17,642 nt of DNA from Methanobacteriaceae archaeon (GTDB lineage Archaea; Methanobacteriota; Methanobacteria; Methanobacteriales; Methanobacteriaceae). How positions within the stretch are numbered: position 1 is the first letter of the stretch; each line of letters starts with the position of its first letter. The position numbers and the translations under genes were made by a program. The DNA lies in assembly GCA_030693105.1 (NCBI GenBank), contig JAUYBK010000150.1:1-17642 (forward strand), in the 5' to 3' direction. The notes beneath the pieces were generated by a model that made no database searches, was not told the DNA's origin, and saw nothing but the letters and a program-made list of their open reading frames with translations. Positions 1 through 6,892 of this stretch are shown here, piece by piece.

Positions 1-1
1 T

Positions 2-115
2 ATACAGAACGAAATTGGTTTAAGGGTAGATGTAACATTGGTAGAGCCCAAAACCATCCCCCGTAGTGAGGGAAAAGCAGTGCGTGTAATTGATAAGAGA
101 AAATTTGATGATTAA
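2..115 (+). CDS. C-terminal end of a PaaK-like phenylacetate/aryl-CoA ligase (5' truncated)
   Basis: The window opens inside this gene; only the last 37 codons and the TAA stop are present. The residues include VTLVEP, IPRSEGKAVRV and DKRKF, which match the end of the C-terminal AMP-binding domain of phenylacetate-CoA ligases; the PRSEGKA.RV.D.R tail is typical of that family. Family members activate aryl acids with ATP and CoA. In methanogens close relatives have been annotated as coenzyme F390 synthetases, so the substrate cannot be read from this fragment. The ACT-domain gene starts 12 nt downstream on the same strand and is probably cotranscribed. The nearby convergent iorAB genes favour an arylacetate-activating role: arylacetyl-CoA is the substrate IorAB uses to make aryl pyruvates. 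The family call is fairly sure; substrate and role are inference. Confidence 0.8.
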   Translation: MQNEIGLRVDVTLVEPKTIPRSEGKAVRVIDKRKFDD

Positions 116-127
116 GGGGGAAATAAA

Positions 128-556
128 TTGAAAATAAAGCAACTGTCCCTATTTTTGGAAAACAGAAAAGGTAGAATGAGAAAAGCCCTGGACGTTCTTG
201 AAAAAGGGGGAGTGAGTATAAGAGCACTTTCCATTGCAGATACGTCCGATTTTGGTATTTTACGGCTGATTGTTCCTGAACCAGAAAATACCAAAAAATT
301 ACTGGAAGAAAACAATTTTATAGTCAAAATAGGGGAAGTTATTGCCGTTAGAATGGAAGATGAACCAGGAAGTCTGGGTAAAATTCTGGAAATTCTAGAT
401 GAAAACGATATAAATCTTTCTTATCTTTACGCCTTCGTGGCTAAAGAAGAGATGGCAATCGTCCTTTTACACCCTGAAAATATTGACGAAAGTATAAGAG
501 CTTTGCAAGATGGCGGAACGGATCTAATCTCTGCGGAAGAAATTTACAGTTTGTAA
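128..556 (+). CDS. Tandem ACT-domain regulatory protein
   Basis: This 142-residue protein has two ACT-like repeats, roughly residues 1-68 and 69-142. The first begins KIKQLSLFLENRKGR; the second contains the classic ACT signature EDEPGSLGKILEILDEN near residues 77-92. ACT domains bind small ligands, often amino acids, and regulate enzymes or transcription. No catalytic or DNA-binding domain is visible, so this is a free-standing sensor. The start is a TTG preceded by AAGGGGGA at 114-121, a strong ribosome-binding site; no ATG lies near. It follows the PaaK-like ligase by 12 nt, a pairing that is common for these families, and it faces the iorAB genes. I infer that it senses an aromatic amino acid or aryl-CoA and modulates the ligase; no ligand is shown by sequence. 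Length fits the family; nothing appears broken. Confidence 0.85.
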   Translation: MKIKQLSLFLENRKGRMRKALDVLEKGGVSIRALSIADTSDFGILRLIVPEPENTKKLLEENNFIVKIGEVIAVRMEDEPGSLGKILEILDENDINLSYLYAFVAKEEMAIVLLHPENIDESIRALQDGGTDLISAEEIYSL

Positions 557-585
557 ATTCTTCTTTAATTTAATTTTATATTTAG
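541..585 (+). terminator. Hairpin plus T-rich terminator of the ACT gene
   Basis: A perfect 7-bp inverted repeat, AATTTAC (541-547) and GTAAATT (553-559), spans the stop codon of the ACT gene and is followed by a T-rich run to about 585. Archaeal termination depends mainly on the U-rich tract, so the hairpin may be incidental. Confidence 0.5.
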
Positions 586-665
586 AAATTATAAAAAATA
601 AAAATAGAAGGACTTTATAACCAATCCTATGAAATCAATTTGTTTTAAGTCGTAGCGAAGCTGTT

Positions 666-711
666 AAAAATTATCTCCGGGCATCACTCAACCTAACGCC
701 CGAGATTTTTA
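666..711. terminator. Bidirectional hairpin terminator between convergent units
   Basis: The stem pairs ATCT (673-676) and CGGGC (678-682) with GCCCG (698-702) and AGAT (703-706), with one bulged C at 677. It is flanked by AAAAA at 666-670 and TTTTT at 706-710, so each strand reads as a GC stem followed by a U tract. It lies 17-57 nt past the iorB stop on the reverse strand and about 110 nt past the ACT stop on the forward strand, and could terminate both. Confidence 0.6.
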
Positions 712-722
712 CCTAAAAACTA

Positions 723-1310
723 TCAACTAAACTTCCCAAATCCTTCCTCAAATGCCTTTATATTTATAGGAACAGTTTTCTCTGAAAAATTAGCCTCTAT
801 GGATTCTACCAACCTTTTTTTATCCATTGGGAATCCTGGAACATTTAAAGCCGCTCCCAACATTACCATGTTCACAGACAGGATACTGCCGGCCTTTTTA
901 GCAATTTCAACAGCATCCAGGCCTTTAACATCTTTAGATTTTGATTTCATTTCCTCCACTATATCTGTCACGGGCGGGTAAGGATTTTCGCTTCCCTGGA
1001 TATTGAAGGGCAATATTTTAGCAGTGTTCATAACCACGTGGGTGTTTTTACTGATTTTAGGTAGGGCACGCAGTGCTTCTAATGGTTCGAAGGAGATGAG
1101 AAGATCAGCCGTGCCTTCAGCAATGATAGAGCTGTGGGAAGGTCCGATCTTAAGTTCAGTGGACACTCCCCCTCCCCTCTGGGCCATTCCATGTATTTCA
1201 CTCAACAACACTTCCTGTCCGGCCTTCATGGCGGCTTCACCAATTACCACCGAAGTCGTTATGATACCCTGGCCTCCAACACCAGAAATGTAGATATTGT
1301 AAGCTTTCAT
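723..1310 (-). CDS. iorB: Indolepyruvate:ferredoxin oxidoreductase, beta subunit
   Basis: The 195-residue protein is the pyruvate-ferredoxin-oxidoreductase gamma-type domain. It opens with the signature YISGVGGQGI (residues 7-16), followed by HGMAQRGGGVSTELKIG (about 40-56). Together with IorA it makes the cytoplasmic enzyme that interconverts aryl pyruvates plus CoA and aryl-acetyl-CoA plus CO2, using ferredoxin. In methanogens it can run reductively to make aromatic amino acids from arylacetates. The ATG overlaps the iorA stop in an ATGA quartet (1307-1310), with an AGGAGG site inside the end of iorA, so translation is coupled. Length is normal for IorB. The gene ends just upstream of a two-way hairpin terminator. 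Confidence is high from both motif and neighbour. Confidence 0.95.
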   Translation of the reverse strand: MKAYNIYISGVGGQGIITTSVVIGEAAMKAGQEVLLSEIHGMAQRGGGVSTELKIGPSHSSIIAEGTADLLISFEPLEALRALPKISKNTHVVMNTAKILPFNIQGSENPYPPVTDIVEEMKSKSKDVKGLDAVEIAKKAGSILSVNMVMLGAALNVPGFPMDKKRLVESIEANFSEKTVPINIKAFEEGFGKFS

Positions 1311-3169
1311 TTATTCGCCCTCCTTTTTTTTCCTTTGATGGCATCCTGGGGACAAGTCTGCACGCACACGTTACACTGCCGGCATATTAAGGGGTCAATT
1401 TCCACCTGGCCGTCCCCCTGATAAAGGGCCGGGCAGGCTAAAGTTGATAAACACTCCCCACAGTCGTCACAGTCGTCAGTCACTACCAGGTGGGCGGTTC
1501 CTCTTTTTTGGGTCTTTTTTAGGAGTACACAGGGTTGTTTGGCTATCACTACTGCCACTCCCTGATCCTGAAGCGCTTCTTTGAAAGTTTCCACAGCTTT
1601 TTTGATGTTAAGGGGGTTAATAGTCTGCAGGTAACTAACTCCCGAGGCCCTAACCAGGTCTTCGATTGATATTTCCGGGGCCGGGTCTCCCAACCCATCT
1701 ATTGGTAATCCCGGGTGTGGTTGGCCTCCCGTCATGGCCGTGGTTCGGTTATCCAGTATAACCACCACAAACCGACTTTTATTATGCACCCCATTTATCA
1801 AAGGAGGTATTCCAGCGTGGAAGAAGGTGGAATCACCTATGAAGCTTACCACTGGTTGGTCCGTGGCTTTGGAAAACCCACAACTGGTACCGATGGAAGA
1901 ACCCATAGATAAAAGGTAATCAGCGGACTCATAGGGAGATGCAATTCCCAGAGTGTAGCAGCCAATATCCGTAGGGTGTATGACATCCGAAAGCTTTAAC
2001 TCCTCTGCCGCTTTTTTAACTGCGTAGTATGAAGCACGGTGGGGGCAGCCCGGGCAGAGGGTTGGAGGCCGGTTGGGGAGGGGTATATCACTTTCCTGGA
2101 TGAGAAGGCTATCCATCTTAAGTCCTAATATTTTATAAATCGCTTCACGGACCAGGTCCGGAGTATATTCATGTGTTAAGGGTAAAGATCCGTCCAGTTT
2201 ACCGTTGACTTCAATATCAAGTCCGTGTTTACCTATTATCGCTAAAACTTCCTTTTCCATAATAGGGTCCACTTCTTCGGCGATAATAACTCTTTCTACA
2301 CTATTTAAAAAATTTAATACCGTCTTTTCCGGGAAAGGATATGAAAATCCGAGTTTCAACATCTTTAAGGGAATTTCGTCTTCTTCCACCACATCCAAAC
2401 AGTAGTTAAAGGCGCTGCTGGTGGATATTATACCTACATTACCGTCTCGAGAGTATTCCTTGTTTAAAGGAGAGTTTTCCATTATTTTGGTAATTTTTTC
2501 CATTTTCTGGACTAGATTCTGGTGCATTATCCTGGCAGTGGCCGGTACGGGAACGAACCTTTGGGGGTCCTTCTGGAAAAATCCTTTCTCTGGTCTTTTC
2601 TCCACGGGGCCCAGTTTAACGATGCCCCTCATGTGGGAAATACGGGTGGTAGTGCGAACCAAGACTGGTATCTGGAATGCCTCCGATATCTGGAATGCTT
2701 CGATCATGAAGTCCTTAATTTCCTGGGGGCTGGAGGCCTCCAACAGGGGTAAGTTGGCCAGTCGGGCGTAGTAACGGGTGTCCTGTTCGTTCTGGGAGGA
2801 GTACATAGACGGATCATCGGCAGTTAATATTACCATTCCTGCCCGCACACCGGTGTAAACAGCACTCATTAGAGAGTCAGAGGCTACGTTCAGGCCCACA
2901 TGCTTCATAAAGGTGAAGGAACGAACTCCAGATGCTGCGGCAGCAGCTGCCACCTCCATAGCCACCTTTTCATTGATGGAAAATTCGAAGTAGATACCTG
3001 CCTCTTTGGCCAGGAGGTGCAGCACATTTCCAATCTCCGAGGAGGGAGTACCCGGGTAGGTAGCAGCTACTTTCACCCCTGCTTCTATTGCTCCGCGTAC
3101 AGCGGCCTCATTTCCCAGAAGGAAGAGTTTATCGTTCTCTTTTCCAGTTAAAATATCATTTAAGTTCAT
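1307..3169 (-). CDS. iorA: Indolepyruvate:ferredoxin oxidoreductase, alpha subunit
   Basis: This 620-residue protein has the full IorA layout. An N-terminal 2-oxoacid oxidoreductase domain is seen at about 15-180 (AATYPGTPSSEIG at 35-47). A transketolase C-like middle domain spans about 240-350. The TPP-binding domain lies at about 368-550 (CPGCPHR at 372-378; GDSTFFHAG at 445-453, with N473 completing the GD...N cofactor motif). A two-cluster ferredoxin tail closes the protein. The second cluster motif, C596-C599-C602-C606-P, is canonical. The first, C567-C570-C573-C579-P, has a five-residue final gap. The protein carries the catalytic TPP and the electron wires to ferredoxin for reversible aryl-pyruvate oxidation. 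An AGGAG site precedes the ATG. It is translationally coupled to iorB. The 5' flank holds two competing inverted repeats that may regulate it. Confidence 0.96.
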   Translation of the reverse strand: MNLNDILTGKENDKLFLLGNEAAVRGAIEAGVKVAATYPGTPSSEIGNVLHLLAKEAGIYFEFSINEKVAMEVAAAAAASGVRSFTFMKHVGLNVASDSLMSAVYTGVRAGMVILTADDPSMYSSQNEQDTRYYARLANLPLLEASSPQEIKDFMIEAFQISEAFQIPVLVRTTTRISHMRGIVKLGPVEKRPEKGFFQKDPQRFVPVPATARIMHQNLVQKMEKITKIMENSPLNKEYSRDGNVGIISTSSAFNYCLDVVEEDEIPLKMLKLGFSYPFPEKTVLNFLNSVERVIIAEEVDPIMEKEVLAIIGKHGLDIEVNGKLDGSLPLTHEYTPDLVREAIYKILGLKMDSLLIQESDIPLPNRPPTLCPGCPHRASYYAVKKAAEELKLSDVIHPTDIGCYTLGIASPYESADYLLSMGSSIGTSCGFSKATDQPVVSFIGDSTFFHAGIPPLINGVHNKSRFVVVILDNRTTAMTGGQPHPGLPIDGLGDPAPEISIEDLVRASGVSYLQTINPLNIKKAVETFKEALQDQGVAVVIAKQPCVLLKKTQKRGTAHLVVTDDCDDCGECLSTLACPALYQGDGQVEIDPLICRQCNVCVQTCPQDAIKGKKRRANK

Positions 3170-3199
3170 AATATTCTCCTAAGGTTAAACAATTGATAC

Positions 3200-3229
3200 G
3201 GTAATTTCAACTTATGGTAAAATTACCAT
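3200..3229 (-). promoter_or_regulatory. Overlapping inverted repeats upstream of iorAB
   Basis: Two perfect inverted repeats share bases. GGTAATTT (3200-3207) pairs with AAATTACC (3220-3227), and ATGGTA (3214-3219) pairs with TACCAT (3224-3229). They lie 31-60 nt upstream of the iorA ATG. They could be a DNA operator near the promoter or alternative RNA stems in the leader. The pairing is directly visible; the function is inference. Confidence 0.4.
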
Positions 3230-3255
3230 CCATCAAAAATGTTTGTAACAGCACC

Positions 3256-3266
3256 GCTATATTAGG
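3256..3266 (-). promoter_or_regulatory. Candidate TATA box for iorAB
   Basis: On the reverse strand the sequence reads CCTAATATAGC, the best TATA-like element in the 138-bp gap before iorA. A start about 25 nt downstream would give a leader of roughly 65 nt that contains the inverted repeats at 3200-3229. The rest of the gap (3170-3307) is AT-rich and includes a T5 tract at about 3275-3279 on the reverse strand that may end the upstream hydrolase transcript. Confidence 0.3.
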
Positions 3267-3307
3267 TTTAGCATTAAAAAGACTAGCATCCATTTTATGA
3301 TAATACC

Positions 3308-5257
3308 CTAAGCGAATATTTTTTTATAAAGAGTGCTGTTGGCCGGTATTACGGGTAAAATAAGTGTCGACTGGTTATCTACGTCGTGGTAGATGGTCTG
3401 GTAAGCAATCTGGCTTTGAGTGTCGGTGGCAATGGGATTGCCAGTGTTGGGGTTAGGGTGCAGTAGAGGGTAGGCAGAAGAAGATATTTCCAGCCGGATA
3501 CGGTGGCCAGGCAAAAACACATGTCCTATGTCAAATAAATCTATCCGGTATTTTTCTATAGTGCCTGGTTCCAGTAGAACTTCCCTTTCAAAGCCCTGCC
3601 GGTAACGGGCCCTTATAGCCCCGCCAAATTCTTCACAGCCCAGGTTAACTACACTACCATCAGGCTGCACATCCATAAGACCGGCGGTGAAGTCGGTGTC
3701 CCGGGCATCAGTGGAAGCATAGAACTCAACTGCCACCGGGCCTAAGATCATAACTGGCTCTTCCAGGGGAGGAGTAGTATATACCAGTACATCGGAACGG
3801 TTTTCCACATTTACACCACCAGATACAAATCGTTCCGGACTTAGGGGACGGGGATTTGCCGGGTCATAGATATAATTATCGGTGGCCTTATTTAGGGATT
3901 GGTTGTAGGTGAAGTTCCATAAAAGGGACCCATTTCCACTGCGATTATTTGCCGGGCCTATACTTGAAAGATAGAGTGATGTGAAGTTAATATCATTTAC
4001 CGGGTAATCGGACATGTTTAACCATTCATTGACCCCGGTGATATACACGCTTACGCGGGATACGTTGAAGTTGGTGGAGTTTTTCAGGTAGCGGTCGAAG
4101 AATGCCAGGTGCACTGCTTTCACGTCGGGTATGGAATCTGGGAATTCCAGCTCACTTACTGTCCCATTACCACCATTGAAGGTGCCAGTGTCAGTCCAGG
4201 GGCCAATGCGAAGGTAATGATCCTCCGGGTGGGAAAAGTGTTTGTTTAGACCGTCCCAGTAGAATAAAGCGCCAGGTTGGTGGTGGTCAAACCAACCGGT
4301 GATGGTTAGGGTGGGAAGGCTGAAGCGGGTGAAGTCCTCGTCAGTAAATTGTATGCGTTTCCAGTAGTCATCCATGGTGGGATGTTCTAAAAACTGGCGG
4401 TATAGATCTATCTGTGTTCCGGTAACCTCATCGGCTGTTATAAGAGGCCTATGCTGGTAGGTGACGTTGAGTTCCAAGTTGACCGGGTTGTTGTTAACGG
4501 TACGGCCCTGATTCTTCAGGGTCCAGGGCAGGGCCCAGCCCATATAGAACACCCCACCCCTGTATGGTATTTCCTGCATGTATCGACCAATAGCCGATGT
4601 GGGTGCAATACATACCAGATGGGGAGGTTTTTCCCGGGCAGCTAACCATTGAACTGTTCCCAGGTAGGAGGGACCCATCATTCCTACTTTTCCATTGGAC
4701 CAGGGCTGTTGGGCGACCCATTCTATACTGTCGTAGCCGTCCTGACCTTCCTGGAATAAAAAGTTAAACTCCCCTTGGGAATCTCCCCTGCCACGTACGT
4801 CCTGTGCTACAAAAACGTATCCTTGGCTGGCAAAGTAGTTGCCCAGACCAGTGTAATTCATAGTAGGTTCGTCCCTCAAGTAGGGTGTTCTCACCAGAAT
4901 TACCGGATACTTACCATCCTCTTGGGGCATCCAGACATCAGAAACAAGCTTCACACCGTCACGCATGGGAGTTTTAAGACCAAAAATGGTTTTAACCGTG
5001 TAATTCTCGGGATTAGTCCTGTTCTTAACGTTGTCTGTGTCTTTGGTACGGTTAATATTACTGGGGTTGGGGGTAGTGTTCAACGACTGGTTAAACTGGT
5101 TTTGTGTTTGATTCACTGTCTGGTTTATTACATTGGGAGACAGATTCAGAGGGGAATGATCAAGAATATTTTGGTTCTCAGCCATCATCGAGCCCTGCCA
5201 AACACCTATAACTAAAATGAATACCAATAATATGGATACAACGGGAACTATTTCCAT
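3308..5257 (-). CDS. Exported CocE/NonD-family alpha/beta hydrolase (X-Pro dipeptidyl-peptidase-like), catalytic His apparently replaced
   Basis: The 649-residue protein begins with a hydrophobic segment at about 4-20 (signal peptide or anchor). A linker follows at about 30-88, rich in Asn, Thr and Gln, with eight N-X-S/T sequons between residues 38 and 87. The CocE-type hydrolase core comes next: R123-T-P-Y126 (oxyanion Tyr), VRGRGDSQG (154-162), the nucleophile elbow GPSYLG (195-200, Ser197) and GWFD (321-324, Asp324). The C-terminal jelly-roll typical of X-Pro peptidases and cocaine esterase runs from about 480. At the usual GPW(S/T)H site this protein reads GPWTD (352-356), so the expected catalytic His is Asp. 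It probably acts on ester or amide substrates outside the cell, or is a non-catalytic derivative. The start is an ATG preceded by GGGGGGTAGGGA. The substrate is unknown; fold assignment is confident. Confidence 0.85.
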   Translation of the reverse strand: MEIVPVVSILLVFILVIGVWQGSMMAENQNILDHSPLNLSPNVINQTVNQTQNQFNQSLNTTPNPSNINRTKDTDNVKNRTNPENYTVKTIFGLKTPMRDGVKLVSDVWMPQEDGKYPVILVRTPYLRDEPTMNYTGLGNYFASQGYVFVAQDVRGRGDSQGEFNFLFQEGQDGYDSIEWVAQQPWSNGKVGMMGPSYLGTVQWLAAREKPPHLVCIAPTSAIGRYMQEIPYRGGVFYMGWALPWTLKNQGRTVNNNPVNLELNVTYQHRPLITADEVTGTQIDLYRQFLEHPTMDDYWKRIQFTDEDFTRFSLPTLTITGWFDHHQPGALFYWDGLNKHFSHPEDHYLRIGPWTDTGTFNGGNGTVSELEFPDSIPDVKAVHLAFFDRYLKNSTNFNVSRVSVYITGVNEWLNMSDYPVNDINFTSLYLSSIGPANNRSGNGSLLWNFTYNQSLNKATDNYIYDPANPRPLSPERFVSGGVNVENRSDVLVYTTPPLEEPVMILGPVAVEFYASTDARDTDFTAGLMDVQPDGSVVNLGCEEFGGAIRARYRQGFEREVLLEPGTIEKYRIDLFDIGHVFLPGHRIRLEISSSAYPLLHPNPNTGNPIATDTQSQIAYQTIYHDVDNQSTLILPVIPANSTLYKKIFA

Positions 5258-5285
5258 TATTCCCTACCCCCCACTCAGGTAGTCT

Positions 5286-5300
5286 TGAAAATTTATGACG
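5286..5300. promoter_or_regulatory. Shared AT-rich core promoter between divergent hydrolase and YgjP-like genes
   Basis: The 93-bp gap between the hydrolase ATG (5257) and the chosen YgjP-like ATG (5351) has one good TATA-like block. It reads AAAATTTATGACG forward and CATAAATTTT on the reverse strand, and lies about 33 nt before the hydrolase start and about 51 nt before the YgjP-like start. A second TATA-like ATTATAC at 5335-5341 is too close to 5351 to serve it. Confidence 0.35.
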
Positions 5301-5350
5301 ATTAGTTGATGATTAAAAGTTATTTGATGGTGCTATTATACTTACTCACA

Positions 5351-5902
5351 ATGAAGATTAAGATCCGCGACCCGGACCTGGAATATCACCTGATCCACCG
5401 CCAGGTCAAATACGCCCGTCTTGAAATTAAAAATGGGAAAATAATGCTTATACTGCCCCCTGGTGCAAATAATCATGAGGAGATCGTACGCAAAAACCTG
5501 GACTGGATTACCAAAAAGTTGTCGCATCTTAAAGCACTGAAAAATGAGGCGCATTCAAGAAAACTTGATTATGATCGAACTGATAATGATTTCAGGGACC
5601 TGGTAACCTCTTACATGGAAAATAAATTAAAAGAAATGAAGTTGAGGGTTAATAAGGTCACTTTTCGAAAGATGAAGTCCCGGTGGGGAAGCTGCAGTGG
5701 CCAGAAAAACATCAGTATCAACACCCGCCTCCAATACCTCCCAGACCTATTAATAGAATACGTGGCCTTTCATGAAATGGCCCATCTTTTAGAGCGTAAA
5801 CACAATAAAAACTTCTGGAACATTGTATGCGAGGAGTATCCGGACTACAAAGAGTTAGAAGACGAACTTTCCCTGTACTGGCTCCGGGTGCGGGAGCTTT
5901 GA
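5351..5902 (+). CDS. YgjP-like (SprT/WLM-type) zinc metallopeptidase-like protein
   Basis: From the ATG at 5351 the protein has 183 residues. It carries the YgjP hallmark KSRWGSCS (109-116) and a zincin motif HEMAH (141-145) with a third histidine at H151 (HNKNFW). These are the expected zinc ligands and catalytic Glu142. The N-terminal half is a beta-rich domain (KYARLEIKNGKIMLILPPG, 20-38), also typical. Family members are predicted intracellular zinc-dependent peptidases of uncertain substrate. An open frame continues upstream to a TTG at 5306, but that extension (MMIKSYLMVLLYLLT) is not family-like and would overlap the promoter, so I reject it. No strong ribosome-binding site precedes 5351, so the transcript may be nearly leaderless or start nearby. 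It is convergent with another zincin-like gene 57 nt away. Confidence 0.85.
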   Translation: MKIKIRDPDLEYHLIHRQVKYARLEIKNGKIMLILPPGANNHEEIVRKNLDWITKKLSHLKALKNEAHSRKLDYDRTDNDFRDLVTSYMENKLKEMKLRVNKVTFRKMKSRWGSCSGQKNISINTRLQYLPDLLIEYVAFHEMAHLLERKHNKNFWNIVCEEYPDYKELEDELSLYWLRVREL

Positions 5903-5914
5903 GTAGATAAATAG

Positions 5915-5932
5915 AATATTTAGTTAAATATT
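5915..5932. terminator. AT-only palindrome between convergent genes
   Basis: AATATTTA and TAAATATT form an 8-bp inverted repeat around a GT centre, in the 57-bp gap between the convergent YgjP-like and HEATH-zincin stop codons. There is no U tract, so a terminator role is only suggested by position. Confidence 0.3.
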
Positions 5933-5959
5933 GGAAACCTACTTAGACCGCAACTAATT

Positions 5960-6724
5960 TTAAAATTTAATATCCTTGGTGCTCACGGTCTTAACCACTC
6001 CCTCAAATCCCCACAACTTAATTATCTCCTGCATGGACCAACACTCCCCTTCGGCAGTGAAAACGTTGTGTTTAATGATTATCTCTTTTACCTTACGAGC
6101 GTGGGGGTAGTGGTGGGGATAGGCTTTAGAATAGGCATCTAAAAATTTTTGAAGTGTGGAGCGAATACCGGAGGGCAGGGGATAGTACTTTAAAAATCCC
6201 CAGGCTAAGATATAACGGGATACCATGATGATGTCTTCAAACTCCATATCCGATGTGAAATTGCTGTAAAATTCTTCTCCTTGGGTTTCGCCCTGAGATG
6301 CTACTTCAATCTCTTTTTTTAGCATGGGAAGATATTCTGAGCCGAATGGTGGGAAACCGTGCTCTGGTATTATTCTATTCACGGTCAAGTCCTCTACCAT
6401 GGAAAACAGAACGTTGACCTTTTTTTTCACATCATCGGTGGCTTCTTCAGTGAATACCGCCCGGCAAAACCCGAGTTTGTGGAGGATGTAACCGTGGGTG
6501 GCTTCGTGAGCCACAGACCGTTCCACATCAACACTTAACCTTGGCTCGGAAGTGTTTAAAACCACCACCGTGTAGTCCGGATGATAATTAAAGGCCGCCC
6601 GGGCCCCCTTTATGCCCAGGTCCGGGCTCTGAAATATCTTCACCGGCAACCCCGTCTCTTTCTCTATGAGAAGTAAATAGTTTTTCAGACGATCCGAAAG
6701 TTCTAAATAATCCAAGATATTCAC
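5960..6724 (-). CDS. Uncharacterised protein with a gluzincin-like HEATH motif (putative metallopeptidase)
   Basis: I do not recognise a named family. The 254-residue protein has HEATH at 73-77 in the context VERSVAHEATHGYILHKLG, a helix with the HExxH zinc-binding pattern. A downstream segment, MVEDLTVNRIIPEHGF (109-124), could supply Glu111 as the third, gluzincin-type ligand. There is no signal peptide or membrane segment, so it should be cytoplasmic. The long frame starts with GTG at 6724. Its GTG lies inside GGTGA, and a TTG at 6715 sits 5 nt after that site, so the protein may be three residues shorter. It converges on the YgjP-like zincin and diverges from tfrB across a palindromic promoter. 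Peptidase activity is inferred from the motif alone. No frameshift or truncation is visible. Confidence 0.6.
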   Translation of the reverse strand: MNILDYLELSDRLKNYLLLIEKETGLPVKIFQSPDLGIKGARAAFNYHPDYTVVVLNTSEPRLSVDVERSVAHEATHGYILHKLGFCRAVFTEEATDDVKKKVNVLFSMVEDLTVNRIIPEHGFPPFGSEYLPMLKKEIEVASQGETQGEEFYSNFTSDMEFEDIIMVSRYILAWGFLKYYPLPSGIRSTLQKFLDAYSKAYPHHYPHARKVKEIIIKHNVFTAEGECWSMQEIIKLWGFEGVVKTVSTKDIKF

Positions 6725-6782
6725 CAGAGGATAGTTTTCAATTTTTTTTAGGATTTAAATTGGGTTTTGCTGATATTTCACC

Positions 6783-6808
6783 ACTCATAAATTTATATTT
6801 ATATGAGT
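6783..6808. promoter_or_regulatory. Palindrome-framed TATA region between divergent zincin and tfrB genes
   Basis: ACTCATA (6783-6789) and TATGAGT (6802-6808) are perfect 7-bp inverted arms around a 12-bp all-AT centre that is itself TATA-like on both strands. The centre lies about 70 nt upstream of the zincin start and about 100 nt upstream of the tfrB start. It suits a dimeric regulator controlling the reverse gene, and perhaps both. Pairing is visible; regulation is inference. Confidence 0.4.
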
Positions 6809-6837
6809 TGGACTAATATTTACTTGATTCTATTTTA

Positions 6838-6848
6838 GAAATTATACA
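6838..6848 (+). promoter_or_regulatory. Candidate TATA box for the tfrB operon
   Basis: GAAATTATACA is the best TATA-like element before tfrB. A transcription start about 25 nt downstream, near 6870, would leave a leader of about 30 nt that includes the GGAG site at 6893. Confidence 0.4.
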
Positions 6849-6892
6849 TTTTCCACCACTAAGTTAGATTTCAAATAAATACGAATTGATTT

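Noticed and set aside
4775..5215. 146-codon forward frame opposite the exported hydrolase
   Set aside because: It lies wholly antisense to a well-supported gene, has no domain or convincing ribosome-binding site, and its composition is what a complementary strand gives.
5306..5350. N-terminal extension of the YgjP-like protein from a TTG
   Set aside because: The 15 extra residues are hydrophobic and not family-like, and the DNA carries the promoter-like AT block; the family N-terminus begins at MKIKI.
5258..5350. Horizontal transfer of the exported hydrolase region
   Set aside because: There is no mobile gene or repeat boundary, and base composition does not obviously differ from the neighbours by eye; a formal codon-usage test would be needed.
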